Assembly: GCA_002270565.1 (NCBI GenBank)
Contig: NQMI01000030.1
Location: 332,941-396,940, forward strand
From: Stenocarpella maydis
Lineage: Eukaryota; Ascomycota; Sordariomycetes; Diaporthales; Diaporthaceae
Length of the DNA: 64,000 nt
Direction: 5' to 3'
Under the pieces are notes generated by a model. The model did not search any database. It saw only the letters and a list, made by a program, of their open reading frames with translations, and was not told the DNA's origin. The translations under genes were made by a program, and so were the position numbers. Below are positions 34,968 to 45,997 of this stretch, in pieces; within the stretch, counting starts at the first letter, position 1; each line of letters begins with the position of its first letter.

Positions 34968-35626
34968 ATGTCGTCCTCTATTGATATCCCTGCCCAGCCC
35001 AAGAGGCAGTCCAAGGCCCACAGCCCCATGAGCTCGTCCTCCTCGACCTATTCGAGCTCCCCTACCACCCCGGCCAAGTCCTCCAAGTCTGCCCAGAAAC
35101 AGAAGATGGTGCACGAGCGCCGCCCGAGCCTGTTGAGTGAGTTGTCAATTCCACCCAACATCTGGTCCCGCAATGATCGTCGGTCGGGTCACAACTGGCG
35201 CATACTTGCTGCCACCAGGCTCCAGCCCACCAGCAACCGTCCCCCCCTCCCGCCCCCCCATCGACTCCTTGTCACGTCATACGACGGCTTTCTGCCGATT
35301 ACTGACTCACATGTGTTCGTCCTCAGGCTCCGCTCTCTCTGAGTCCAAGTCCACCACTATCAACATTGGGGACGAGGACGGCCCACCTCGGCTTGTAAGC
35401 AACATCCCATACCGGACACGCCCACCGCATGGCTTAGAACTAACAACAGCGTTTCTACACGCAGATCTCGTATCTCTCCACCAGCCAGGGCTTTGAGTGG
35501 AATCCCGAGCTCTTCCTGCCCTCTTACATCGATTACGACTACACACCTCTGGAGAACAAGCGCGAGCCCGTCAAGGAGATCACCCTGACGGACGAGGAGA
35601 TCCAGAACATGTTTCCTCGCAACTAG
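34968..35626 (+). CDS. Small three-exon protein of unknown function
   Basis: Exons 34968-35136, 35327-35394 and 35465-35626 give 132 residues. Donors GTGAGT and GTAAGC and acceptors CCTCAG and ACGCAG are all consensus, and all phases agree, which argues for a real gene. The N-terminal half is Ser/Pro/Lys-rich and probably disordered (SSSSSTYSSSPTTPAKSSKS). The C-terminal half is better ordered and acidic: TTINIGDEDGPPRL, ISYLSTSQGFEWNPELFLPS, and EITLTDEEIQNMFPRN at the end. No signal peptide or membrane helix. I do not recognise the family. The density of aromatic residues in the C-terminal part suggests a conserved peptide motif or partner-binding segment. Confidence 0.8.
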
Positions 35627-37008
35627 GAAGGGGGTCCTTCCCCCCCCCCCCCCTCCGGCATTTCTATTCCAAACGGTTCTAGAACGGTCAATTCTCACGA
35701 GAATACTAGTCTTTCTCCCGGAACAGACGCAATGGAGGTATTCCTTAGTTTTCCCCCTCCAAGACACCATCCCGGCGACAACAAGAGGAGGTACACGGGC
35801 AGAGAGAGGCTGGAGGCCGGACCCAAATCCGACTTCACAACCATAGCAGGGGTTCCGGGTCATGTTTTCAGAATGGAAGCTAGGGGTGTTTTCATTCTTT
35901 CCTCTTGGTATTATCTTATCATTCCCCACGGCGGTCTTTTCGTAAACTCATGGTTATGATCTTGGTCGGGGGGTTCTTGGATGGGGCGTTCTGTTTTCCC
36001 TTGCTTTCTCGGGCATCGACACGGCAGGCGAGGAGCACGGTCACGTAGTCGTTATCAGCTCTACCGGGTGAGAACACTGCCTGTACGCGTCTTATTGCTG
36101 GAAGACATTGTTTGAACTCCACTCAGGCAGGCACTTTTCTCAGAGAAGTGGTGTGACAATCAAATGATATGGCATTATTATGGCGTGTCTTGAGTTGGTC
36201 GTAAATCGTCCAGTCCGCAGGGAGCGCAGAGAGCCTTATCGAATCTGCAGCGTCATGTCGTGCGGCAGTCCTTCTCTGCTGTAAAAGCATGCCCAGGCCA
36301 CACTACTACCGAACCTGAAGAAGGCCACCACCATCCATTGTGAAACAAGATCACATATATCTGCTAGTAGCCAGCAGGGTTAAGTGATTTGAAGCGTTCA
36401 ATTGCTTTCGAGGGGCCAACTTCCAAAGACACGATCACCACAGCCAAGAAGTACAATCCCGTGTGGATACCACAGGCTTTCGGATTCATCTGGTGCATGG
36501 CGAACTTGCAGTCCAGCAATCCCATGTCACATCATACTTCTGCGCTGCCTTACTAGCTTCCTGCTGTCTGATAAGCAAGCCCCGCGGTTACTGATAAGCA
36601 GAGCTGGTGCCGGTGTCGGCCAGTAAGAGAAGGGCATTATGGGTGGGTGGTGGGGGAGGAGGGGGGGCTAGAGTTGCCACTGGCCAGGTACTTTGACAGT
36701 ACCTACTCACCTAGCCGCCAGTCATGCACGACCCGCAACGGGGCCGGCCACTGCAGCTCGACGCGCCACGCGGGTTATTACTGTGTAGACAAGACAGCCT
36801 TAACAAAGGACATAGCGACAGGAGGACTCTCAGGACCAAGTACAACCAACGTACAACAGTAGTGTCCTACCATATAACACATATATATGTATATCTATAT
36901 ATATCTGCATGGTTTCCTTTTTTGGACCACCACATAATGAGACTTTGACGTACCGGACTATATAAACAAACAAACAAGAAAGTTTAAAAAACAAGGGATA
37001 GAATAGAA
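35627..37008. other. Intergenic region before MIS14
   Basis: About 1.4 kb with no gene seen. A TA-rich tract (about 36870-36910) lies just upstream of the MIS14-type gene. Confidence 0.6.
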
Positions 37009-38144
37009 ATGAACAAGCCGGCTCGAAGGCGCTCCTCGTACAGAAACATTGAAGACCAACAACAACCATCGCTAGCAGATGCCACCACCCCTCTATCCTC
37101 CGCGACCAACAGCAACAACACCAGCGCCAGCACAGACAAGGGCAGCGCAGGCGGCCACGACAACGCCATGGACGGCGCGCACCGCAAGATCGAGCTGCAG
37201 TCCCCCGAGGACCTGGCCTTGCTCATCAACAACGTCCGCCGCGCAGCAGAGGAGCACGTCAACGCCGCGTTCCCGCCCGTCGACGACGGCGACGAAGGCG
37301 GCGACGAGCTGCGCGTCAGGATCGAGAAGCTAGTCGCCGATGTATGCTCTCTCCCCCCTCTCTCTTCCCCTTCTCTCTTTCTCTCCTCCCAACCCCCCCT
37401 CCCTCTCTGTTTCCCAGCCTGCGACTTCCCCCACAGCAGAACGCCATGAAGAGATGAAACAAAACAAAAAAAAAACAGAAGGGGCTGACCGACGGGGTCG
37501 CGCGCGACCAACCCCCACAAAAATAGTACATCTCCCAGACATTCACCCTCGCCGCGCCGAACCTCTCCATAAACGGCTTCGACCTCGACCCCAGGACCTT
37601 CCCGGCCGTCTACCTCGACCAGCCGTCGTCCTCGCACAACCGGCGGCGGAGGCGCGGCGGCAGCGGCGGCGGCGGCAACGAGACGGAGGAGGAGGTGGTG
37701 CAGTACGAGACGTTCGACGCGCGGCGGCGCGCCCGCGTCGAGGAGCTCGCCCGCGAGGAGGAGGACCTGATGCGGGATATCGCCGCGCTCAAGCGGCGCG
37801 TCCCCGGGGCCGCGGCCAGGGGGTTCGCCGAGGGGTTCTGGGAGGGCGTGAGGGCGGACGAGGAGGCGCTCGGGAGGGCGCGGGAGGGCGCCGCCGCCGC
37901 CGCCGTGGATGATGATGGGCCTGGTGACGGCGGTGGGCAGGCGGAGGGGGCTGAGGGGGGCAGGGCGGCCGGGAATACCGCCATGCTGGACGGGGTCGGG
38001 CCGCTGGAGCGGCAGGCCGGGGTGGAGGCGGGCTATGGCGGCGTGGTCGACACGCTGGGGCGCCTCAAGAGGGAGATGCCTGCTACGGTGGCCAAGATGG
38101 AGAGGGCGAGGGTCGCTGGCGAGTATGTCGTCACGGAGAGGTGA
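37009..38144 (+). CDS. Kinetochore MIND/Mis12 complex subunit Mis14/Nsl1
   Basis: Exons 37009-37341 and 37527-38144 (185-nt intron, donor GTATGC, acceptor ATAG, phase 0) give 316 residues. The conserved opening HRKIELQSPEDLALLINNVR is the Mis14 signature. The splice joins RIEKLVAD to YISQTFTLAAPNLSINGFDL, restoring the family block. A helical segment follows (VVQYETFDARRRARVEELAREEEDL), then IAALKRRVPGAAARGFAEG and a C-terminal coiled part. Mis14/Nsl1 is one of four subunits of the MIND complex, which links centromeric CENP-C/Mif2 to Ndc80 and Knl1/Spc105. An Ala/Gly/Asp-rich insert lies at about residues 225-260. The gene converges on SEC14. Confidence 0.88.
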
Positions 38145-38659
38145 ACACGTCTTTTCTCTGGGGGGGGGGCAATGTTGTCAAGGCATATCTGGTGTTCCTG
38201 GCGTTCATGGGAGTGGCCGGCTGAGGGTGGAAGCTTCAGGTCCCTTGGCCGCTATGATACCAAGGGGATGATCTGATTATCGACACCTACCGGGCTCCTG
38301 GAGCTCATATTCCGGTGGGTCAGTATGTAAACACGACTCAGATAACATGGCATTTGATTCTCGGCTCCCTGCAGGGCCTACTCACACCAAGATGCCGCGT
38401 TCCCAGATTTGAGCTATGGTGCACGGCGGGCGGGCGGGCAGTATTCCAACAAGTTCAACCTGATATAGTCTTGTACTTTTGCGCAACAATAGATGCAAGC
38501 ACTACCTTACTTTATGTCATCTCCGTGCACTCCTTTTCCCGTGCTTCTTTCTACCCATGCGCTCCCACATATTTAACAGACCCAACGATTATGTGTACGA
38601 CTCCCAGCTCCCCAACCCCCAAACACCGCCGCCGCCGCCATGACAGACCAAGACGTGCT
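38145..38659. other. Convergent 3' region between MIS14-type gene and SEC14
   Basis: 515 bp holding the two 3' UTRs, with no open frame of note. Confidence 0.6.
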
Positions 38660-39984
38660 CTATGCAGCCTGAGGGGCAGGCGCATCAGCCTTGGCGCCCT
38701 CCTCGGCGGCCGCCGGGGGCTGCGCCTGGCTGTCTGCTGCCGCCGGGGCCTCGGGGTTCTCCTGGTTCGTCTGGATGGTGGTTGCGGGGGCGGCGCCTTC
38801 AGCCTTCTTCTCCCACTTTGCGGGGCGGGCGTACTGGGGGTCGGTCCATGGGCCGATGTCGCTGAACATGCAGCCGCCGGGGCACTCGCAGGTGCCGCCA
38901 AAGGCCTTGGGGAGGGAGTCTGGGGAGACGTGCTGCAGCAGCTCCTTCTGGTAGCCGCTGCCGAGGATGTGGATCTTCTGCACGGTGACGGGGTCGATCC
39001 AGCCCTTGATGGCGCCCCAGATGGTGGAGAAGCCCCAGGGGGCGTTGATGACGAACAGCTTGCCGAGGCGCTCCGGGTAGTAGTTCTGCGACATGTTGGA
39101 GGCCGACTTGAGGTAGCCGTAGACGGAGGGGGCCTTGCCCAGGCCGACGCCCTTGAGGTCCATGATGGTGCAGCACGTCTCGAGCAGGTGGCCAGACTTG
39201 CGGGAGCAGGCGGGCAGGCGGGGGTCGGCGACGCGCTCGTACTCGACGGCCAGGTTGGTCAGCATGCGCTCCGAGGTGGTGATCTTGTTCATGGCGGCGA
39301 TATCGACCTTGCCGAGCTGCTCGATGTAGATGGGGCGGCCGTCCTGGGAGAAGTCCATGTCAGTAAATGCCTAACTTGGGCACAATACGACGCGCCCCGG
39401 CCGCGGCCACCCCGCTAGGAGCACGTCTGGTTCGGCACCGGTTACAACGTACATTGTCGGTCTTGTGGTAGTACTGGGGGTAGTACTGGAATATTTGCTC
39501 CTTCTCCGGATACTCCCAGTTGGGCAGCAGCTCGTCCAGCTTGGTCTCTTTCCGCCACTTCTCGGCATCGACGAACCTGCAACGCGTTAGCAGGCCGTCC
39601 TCCCTCTCTCGAGCGGCGCGGGGGGCTCCAGATGTATTGGGAGGGGTCATGGCTCACATCTTCTCGGTGGCGGCGAGGTCGAACTTCCTTGCGCGCAGGA
39701 ACCGCAGCTGGAGGACGATGTGACGTTAGCCTCGGTCGGTTGCCGTTCCCGCCAGACTGAGGGGAGCAGGTGGAGGGAGATGGACATACCAGGGTCAGGG
39801 AGTCCAGGCGGTCGGTGTATCCCTGCTTCTCGAGCGACTCCCGCAGCTGCTTGACGGCGGCGTTCTGCTCGGGGGTCAAGTGGCCAGGGTGGCCGGGGGC
39901 CTGGACGGGGGCGACGATGGGGAAGTCATAGTCGTCGTACTTGGGGTCAAGGTCGATGCCTCCGGTTCCTGTTGTGGCAGCCAT
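38660..39984 (-). CDS. SEC14: Sec14 phosphatidylinositol/phosphatidylcholine transfer protein
   Basis: Four exons: 39984-39790, 39707-39658, 39576-39453 and 39343-38660, giving 350 residues. Introns are 82, 81 and 109 nt with donors GTATGT, GTGAGC and GTACGT. The last intron has a TACTGAC branch point 12 nt before its AG. Domains: CRAL-TRIO N (HPGHLTPEQNAAVKQLRESL, then RFLRARKFDLAATEKMF split over the 50-nt exon 2), then the lipid-binding lobe (GRPIYIEQLGKVDI, CTIMDLKGVGLG, NYYPERLGKLFVINAPWGFS, KIHILGSGYQKELL, FGGTCECPGGC). The C-terminal tail (about 50 residues) is Ala/Pro/Glu-rich. Sec14 coordinates PI4P synthesis with PC metabolism at the trans-Golgi to allow vesicle budding. Confidence 0.95.
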
Positions 39985-42268
39985 GTTGATGGATGGAGGT
40001 GGCGGTTGCTGGGCCTGTGCAAGGGACTACAGAACCGGCGGGGGTGATGCAGAGGGTTAGAAGGAAAGGTGGGATGGGACGGGAAGGGGGGGGGATAAGA
40101 AAAAATAGGCGTATGGGAGTGTCGAGGGGTGTGTCAAAGGCCAAATATGGTCTTTTTGCCTTGTCGGACGCGCGACCTGGAAACCGACCAGAATCGGCAA
40201 ACGGTCGGTCAGGAGGTCTTGGTTGTAGGGGTCCAAGAAGAGGCGGTGTTGTCCACAGAGATGTCCAGGGGGTGTGTGGTGGAGCACGACGAGCAGGCAA
40301 GGCGCTGTTGACGCTGTGATGTCTCCTTTCTAATTTGAGAGCGCCCCGTTTTGGGCCGTCTGATGTAGTCTGTGGCCTCGGCCCCGGGGACGTCATCAAC
40401 CGCCTGCTCCACCCCCCTGCCGTGCTCTCTCCTGCTTGGCGTCGCCCTCAACCCAGGATCCTGCAACGCTCGCTCTATACACTATGCATACACTACTAGC
40501 CTCTGGCCCGTTCCTCGCCTCTCTCAGGCCATGCCCGGCCGGCCAGTCAGATTCTCATCTCACGTAGTGTACGGAGTATTTTACGCGTATTCCCTTCACC
40601 AGAGCCCGTCTTCTGCACACCAGGTACTGATATATACTACGTACTAAGTAGTATACGGTCTTGACTCGTCGTCCACACATATACATAGACCATGTGCATC
40701 CGTGCTCCTGTCTGTATGTATGTGTATTCGATGGCCACTTGGACCCTGTCATTTAAACTTCTAGCTGCGTACGCAGTATTTCTCCATGTACCGCCTCGCA
40801 CAATTTACTCAGGGCTCCCTGTCACAGCTAGAATTCCCTCCGTCAATCTCCCCCTCCACACCACCGCCTGCCTTGGTTTCTCCCACTCCCGAAGTTGAGA
40901 TTGTCAGGGTAGCAATTATTAGTTAGCGCCAGCCCCTGGTCTCTCCGTACAGCTTACGTCTTGGTGTCCCATACGCAAATTCGTACATCTCGGGTTTTCG
41001 TTGGATGATTTAGGTTCGTGACTCCCGGCATCAAAATACCCGCGGCTTGTGCTGAACTGATACCAATCCCCTTTTCCATAGAGGCGCAGAAGAAGAATTT
41101 CAGCTATGCTGGGGCACTGGCGTCACTTCACCTCTCCTTATAGTTTCACAGGACATTTCCAAAAGTACACAATGACAGTCATGTGCAAATTTAAAATTAA
41201 TTACTCTCTAGGGCCGATTACGTAGCCAGGACAACATTCTCACATCACCAGCACTCATCTTGAGCCACTTCATCTCCCTCGAGCCCCCCGCGTCGTCGTC
41301 AAGAACAGGGCGTTTTGTTCAAAAGACCCTCCCTCTCCATTGTCCCCCATTCTAATCCGGCGGTATTTCCCCGGCCCTCGCGTATATCCACCACGTATCA
41401 GCCTTGAAGGTGGGGCATTGGCGAAGTTGCGAGGCCAACGTCTTCCCCAGAATATACGCAGGCCCTCCGCAATAGGTGGAAAATTCCCCGAGTCGGGTGT
41501 TTGCAAAATTCATCCTCTTGTGCAGCAAGCCACCTTCGCACCCCTCCGATTTTCCAAAGGCTACGGTGCTACCCATACGTTGTGGGGAGGGAGACTTTTC
41601 GAGTGCGGGCAACACCAGCCCCAGGCAAATTTCGAAAGTGATTTCCCCGCCGACTATAAAATAGAAAATCGACAGCCCCATTGACCCAGACATGAATGCT
41701 GAAGGGTGGCCTTATGGGCCCACAACCAATGCCTGGCTTAATCATTGGCGTGGGGCTCGTTACGAAACGGCCGATGGGTTGAAAGTCAAATGTCATGATC
41801 AAGTGAGTCCGTGAGAATTTAGCGCCGTATACAAACGGCCAAGCAGTTGAAACTTACTTTACATAGGCAGCCTAATTTATCCTCTCGGAAGAGTTTCGAA
41901 CGAGTAAAAAGAAATAATCTCAAGTCACTTTGTCTCGACATGGTCTTCATAGCTAGGTCCGCTCCCTGCCCCCTGCTCCCTCTTGTGGCCGGATTAAAAC
42001 GAAACCAAGTCTGGATTTTGAATGAAGCCTCTCTCAAGGTGAGGCCATTCTAATTTACGAAATTGATGTTGAGATCGGAACATACACCAGTGTCATCGTC
42101 GTCCATCCGAGCAAGACCAAGTCCGAGTCGGTGAGCTTGTACCGTCAGCTCAAGAATAGTACTCATCTCCGCTTGAAAGCATTCGTGGTTTTGCCCGCCA
42201 GTGCAATCCCACTAGACGATATAGCACCCCTCCGGAGATGATAGGAAGTTGCTTCAAGCAGCTAGGAT
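39985..42268. other. Intergenic region upstream of SEC14, AT-richer to the right
   Basis: The first few hundred bases are the SEC14 leader and promoter. From about 40900 the sequence becomes AT-richer, marking entry into the island with the NLR pseudogene. A 71-codon open stretch without ATG runs at 42026-42241 (+). No gene is recognisable. Confidence 0.55.
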
Positions 42269-44657
42269 CTAAATGGAATCGCGTGGCCGCCCGGTCCGAG
42301 GTTCGGGATATAGGCTGGGTCTGCCTCGGCCTTTCTCTTCAGACGACTTGTCGAGTTCTTCCCTGAGATAGGCCTCGGAAAGCCAGCCGGGCCTACCCAC
42401 AGTTTGTGCTAGCACTCTGTCCATCTCGTTGATGATATGCATCAGTGGCTCGGCCGTATTCGCACAATCTTCGGCGTCGACGCGCGCCATATACACGAGT
42501 GCCTTGCTCGCTATTGCGTGGACCGTCTCATCTGCATAGCTGCTGGCCGGGACAGGAATCTCGTAATCTTCGTATACACCTCTGACCGGCTGCTGCTGGA
42601 AGACATAAGTCGCGAAGCCGACACGGACGATTATTCCTCTATTCTCAACGGCCTTGGCCATTGCCAGGTGAGCCTTGAGGATGCTAAGTTCGGCGCTGAA
42701 ATCGCATGTCAGGGCAACCTGAGAGTGGAGGTACTGTTTTATTTCCTTTTTGCCCAAGAAGTCCGTCACCGTCCGATACAGGAACGTCACAGTCATGCTT
42801 TGTTCTGGCAGTTCAAGCAGGCCCCGTGTTCTGCTCTGCAGGCGACTTCTGGTAGACTCCCTAATATCTTGCAGTTCTGTCTTGGTCAAAGGTTGCATTT
42901 CCAAGCTTGTGTCGTCATACTCCTGATCATGGAATTCATCACAGAGATAATGTAGAGGCTCTTCCGCTGCAAGTGCTATTAGCAGTGTTGTTGCCATCTT
43001 CATGCGGTAGAATGGCTCGATCGATGCCAATATTTTCTTAAAGGGCCCAAGTTCCGTCGGGAAGCTTTATAGCCGACGCAGCAGCATATCTGAGAAGCGG
43101 CCCCGGTTCGTAAGGCCTTCTAAAAGCAATTCGGTGACGAGAACCGCCCATAGAAAGACACCCCACGCTCTCTCTACTCTCTGGTCAACCAACCACTGGC
43201 CGTCTCCCGGACTGGTTATCACCGAATCCCATCGGGGATGTCCGTGCAACTGGCTTGTGGCGTAAGTTCTGATGTCGGACTCTGTGAATTGGTGGACGTG
43301 TAGTTTGGATGTTCCATGTCCAAAAGCTTCATCGAAGATGTTCCACGGCCGACTAGAGACGCAAATTTTGACGTTGACAGACTTTGCAAAGCCACTGAGG
43401 ATCTTGCATAATTCTGCATGGTCTCCCTCGTACTCATCCAAACCATCGATAAAGAAACAAAACTTCGAATCAAAATCTTCACAGTGGCTGACGAAGCTCT
43501 TAGATGATGTCCTCAAAGTTGAGATGGTTCAGGATGCTGGTGTTGGATCGGCCCACTGGTCCGGACATATTATCGGAATAACTTGAGGACATTGTCAAAC
43601 CACTTCGCACGGGAGGGTCCGTAAAAGGCCGTGCAGAGATCCTTACATTGGGGTTCCGCCATTCCAGAAGTAGTGACTGATGATGACAACTTCTTTTGGT
43701 GGCGCCCATTCGGAGAGTAGCTCGCTCGTTCTCGGCTGTGACGCAATAAACTTCATCAAAATGGACTTGCCAGAGCCAGGCTTTCCTGAAACCCAGAACA
43801 GATTTTCTCCCCTCCGCAGCCAATATTCCAGGTCACCGCACCGAGTTTGGAGGTCATGATGTTTTGTGTTGTTACCCCTGGCCTTCAAGGCCCATTCGAA
43901 CGTCTGACGGTGTGCTTCCGCGATAGATTCGTACGGAAGAGGTAGGCTTGTGAACTTGAGACTCTTCACTATGGCTTTCTGCGTCCCAGCATTTTCGTTG
44001 TCCATTGTCTCCACCTTATCCTTCAGCTCATTTAGCAAACTTAGAATATGTCTAGTCGCGCGTTCAGCCCTTCCTGGAGTTCTTCACTCTGGTATTGCAG
44101 GTCTATGAGTCCATCGTAGTGGTTTGACTGAAGCTCGCTGTTTTTGGCTGGGATCAATATTGGTTGGATCGATGCTACCCGACTACACGCGGAGATATTT
44201 AGCACATACCTTATTGTTGTGCATAGTTCTAAGGTGGTGGCCGATTTTACCTTGCTGAGCCGTTGCTCAATTTCACTGATAGTCTTTTCCTTCCGCGTCT
44301 CTCTCAGGGCGATTTGGATACTGAGCCACCTGTTAGTTGAAGCCGAGCCTGACTTCAGTGTCTTCGTGATTTCCAAGAGAACATCGCAGTCAGCTTCGCA
44401 CAACGCTGCCAACGCATGAATATTAGTTGACTTCACAGTGTGAGTTGCCTCGAATTCTGAGCAGTTCCTATTATCTGCAGGTCCGAGAGCGCCGCTCAGA
44501 TCCCGGAGGCGCTCATAAATTTGTCCAGTGATTCCACATCTGTTGCACACCCGGTGGTCGACCCACGTATCTCCGAAGCGGATTTCACAAGATCTCAGGC
44601 AAACTGGATGAATGAAATAACATTCGATGCCAACAAGATAACCGTCGTTGGATCCAT
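42269..44657 (-). pseudogene. Decayed NACHT/STAND (NLR-like) gene
   Basis: Reading three frames in turn recovers one family: a fungal STAND N-terminal helix (MDPTTVILLASNVISFIQFA, ATG at 44655-44657), helical linker (IYERLRDLSGAL, RWLSIQIALRE), NACHT P-loop WVSGKPGSGKS (about 43790-43760), HYFWNGGTP, the Walker B region CFFIDGLDEYEGDHAEL, ICVSSRPW, and a C-terminal helical domain (SIEPFYRMKMATTLLIALA). Lesions: TGA at 44595-44597, a one-base frameshift near 44518, another near 44046, then in-frame stops TAA 43643-43645, TGA 43595-43597, TGA 43529-43531 and TAA 43067-43069. Coding similarity continues through each stop in the same frame, so introns do not explain them. Such proteins act in non-self recognition and programmed cell death. 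No product is expected. Confidence 0.85.
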
Positions 44658-45370
44658 TCTGATGAAGACAAGGCTTGTTAAGTTGCATGGAAAGGTGCTC
44701 AGGTCTTCGAGAATAGGGAGATGGAAATTCACGGAGCATGTGTGCAGGGATAGAGTGACCCGGCAGAAACTTTGGGATTCAAGAGCCTGCTAAATGCCCT
44801 TTCCTGAAAACTGTTCATTCTGCCAACACCTCCCATTCTGGATTCTGTCCAATCACAAGAGTGCAGTGGCGCAGCATCAGCCAGTGATACAGACGCAGCG
44901 CGGACACGACGAACAGCATGTTCCAATGGCTGAGCTCATGTGGGAAGGATTCTTCTGTATTGACGCCGTATTCCCGTTTGGCAGAAAATCTCAGCTAACG
45001 CACCAGCACTGCCACCTGGGCACTAGGTGCATGCGATATGTACACGCTAGTGCTGGAGCAGTCTCGTACATCCGTGAAACATAAAAACTAATTTCCTGCC
45101 CATCATTTGTTGGCAACAATTTGCAAGAAGCAATATGGGTAAAGGTCCCTGCTTACAACCTTTAATCCTGTAGATCAGCGAGGTATGAAGCCAGTATTGC
45201 CTGTGTAGAGAAGGATTGGCTGTTACCTAGTGGCTTCATAAGTACCTCTTACTTTCAAGTTGAAATCAGCGAGCGTATCCTGCAAATCTCAACTCGTAAC
45301 AGCCTCTATCCGATTGAATAGGTGTCAATGGGTCAACGTTTTATGGAATCAACAAGTTCACGGTGTTGAC
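44658..45370. other. Region upstream of the NLR pseudogene
   Basis: About 700 bp, AT-richer, with no recognisable gene. It would have held the promoter of the NLR-like gene. Confidence 0.5.
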
Positions 45371-45829
45371 CTAATGAGTGGGATCCCGCGCAGCCATCAG
45401 TCTCACTAACCACCACTCATATTCCTGCACCGCAGCATATGCAAATATAGACTGACGGTAGGAGTTGGGTAGCGTCTCATGCTCGACTGGACTGGTCTCA
45501 AATGGGACCTGAGTCTGACTGCGCCTCAAGATGGGTGTGGAAATCAATATACATACCAGACAGTGCTTTGATTGTGCGCAGGCATGGGCCGATGCTGAGG
45601 AATGCCGAGCATGCCATATTTGCTCGTGAGTGTTGAATCTCCTAGGCGGATTACACTCATTTGGCAAAAGCCGGTCACAATATCCCTGCCTATCAATCAG
45701 CCGTGAGGGACCGAACAATGAACGACAGGCAAGCATCGTGGTATCTATTTTACTGCGAGCCATCCCGCTATCTGTTGTCCCTCCAGCTTCCAGCCAATTC
45801 CTCGGCCCTGGCCTTGTCGCTCTCAGCAT
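45371..45829 (-). CDS. Unassigned small open frame with a possible intron, doubtful gene
   Basis: An open frame of up to 152 codons ends at 45371. Inside it a consensus donor (CTG|GTATGT, about 45559) and an AG (GACTCAG, about 45512) bound a 48-nt segment whose removal keeps the frame. The C-terminal part (LPNSYRQSIFAYAAVQEYEWWLVRLMAARDPTH, quoted in pieces: SYRQSIFAYAAVQ / EYEWWLVRLMAARD) is rich in aromatics and looks protein-like. The upstream part is less convincing. I do not recognise the family and see no clear start. Its position between the NLR pseudogene and PAC10 suggests a second relict, but a small live gene is possible. Confidence 0.3.
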   Translation of the reverse strand: MLRATRPGPRNWLEAGGTTDSGMARSKIDTTMLACRSLFGPSRLIDRQGYCDRLLPNECNPPRRFNTHEQIWHARHSSASAHACAQSKHCLVCILISTPILRRSQTQVPFETSPVEHETLPNSYRQSIFAYAAVQEYEWWLVRLMAARDPTH

Positions 45830-45997
45830 GCCCGCCGGTCCCTCATGGGATGCTGTTGCGCCGCCGGACTGAGGCGCCTCAGTTCGAACTTGGACTGCGT
45901 CATCCCGGCGGGCTGCGTTCGTGGTGAACCGAGGACAAAAAGAATCATCTCTGTATACTTGAGACTCTTAACCAACCACTCTGTTGGAGCGGCCAGC

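Noticed and set aside
43517..43642. Intron in the NLR-like gene starting at GTAAGG after the first NACHT stop
   Set aside because: The donor looks good, but the same frame through the segment still encodes family-like sequence (SLHGLLRTL, QCPQVIPIICPDQW) interrupted only by stops, and splicing would delete it and break phase.
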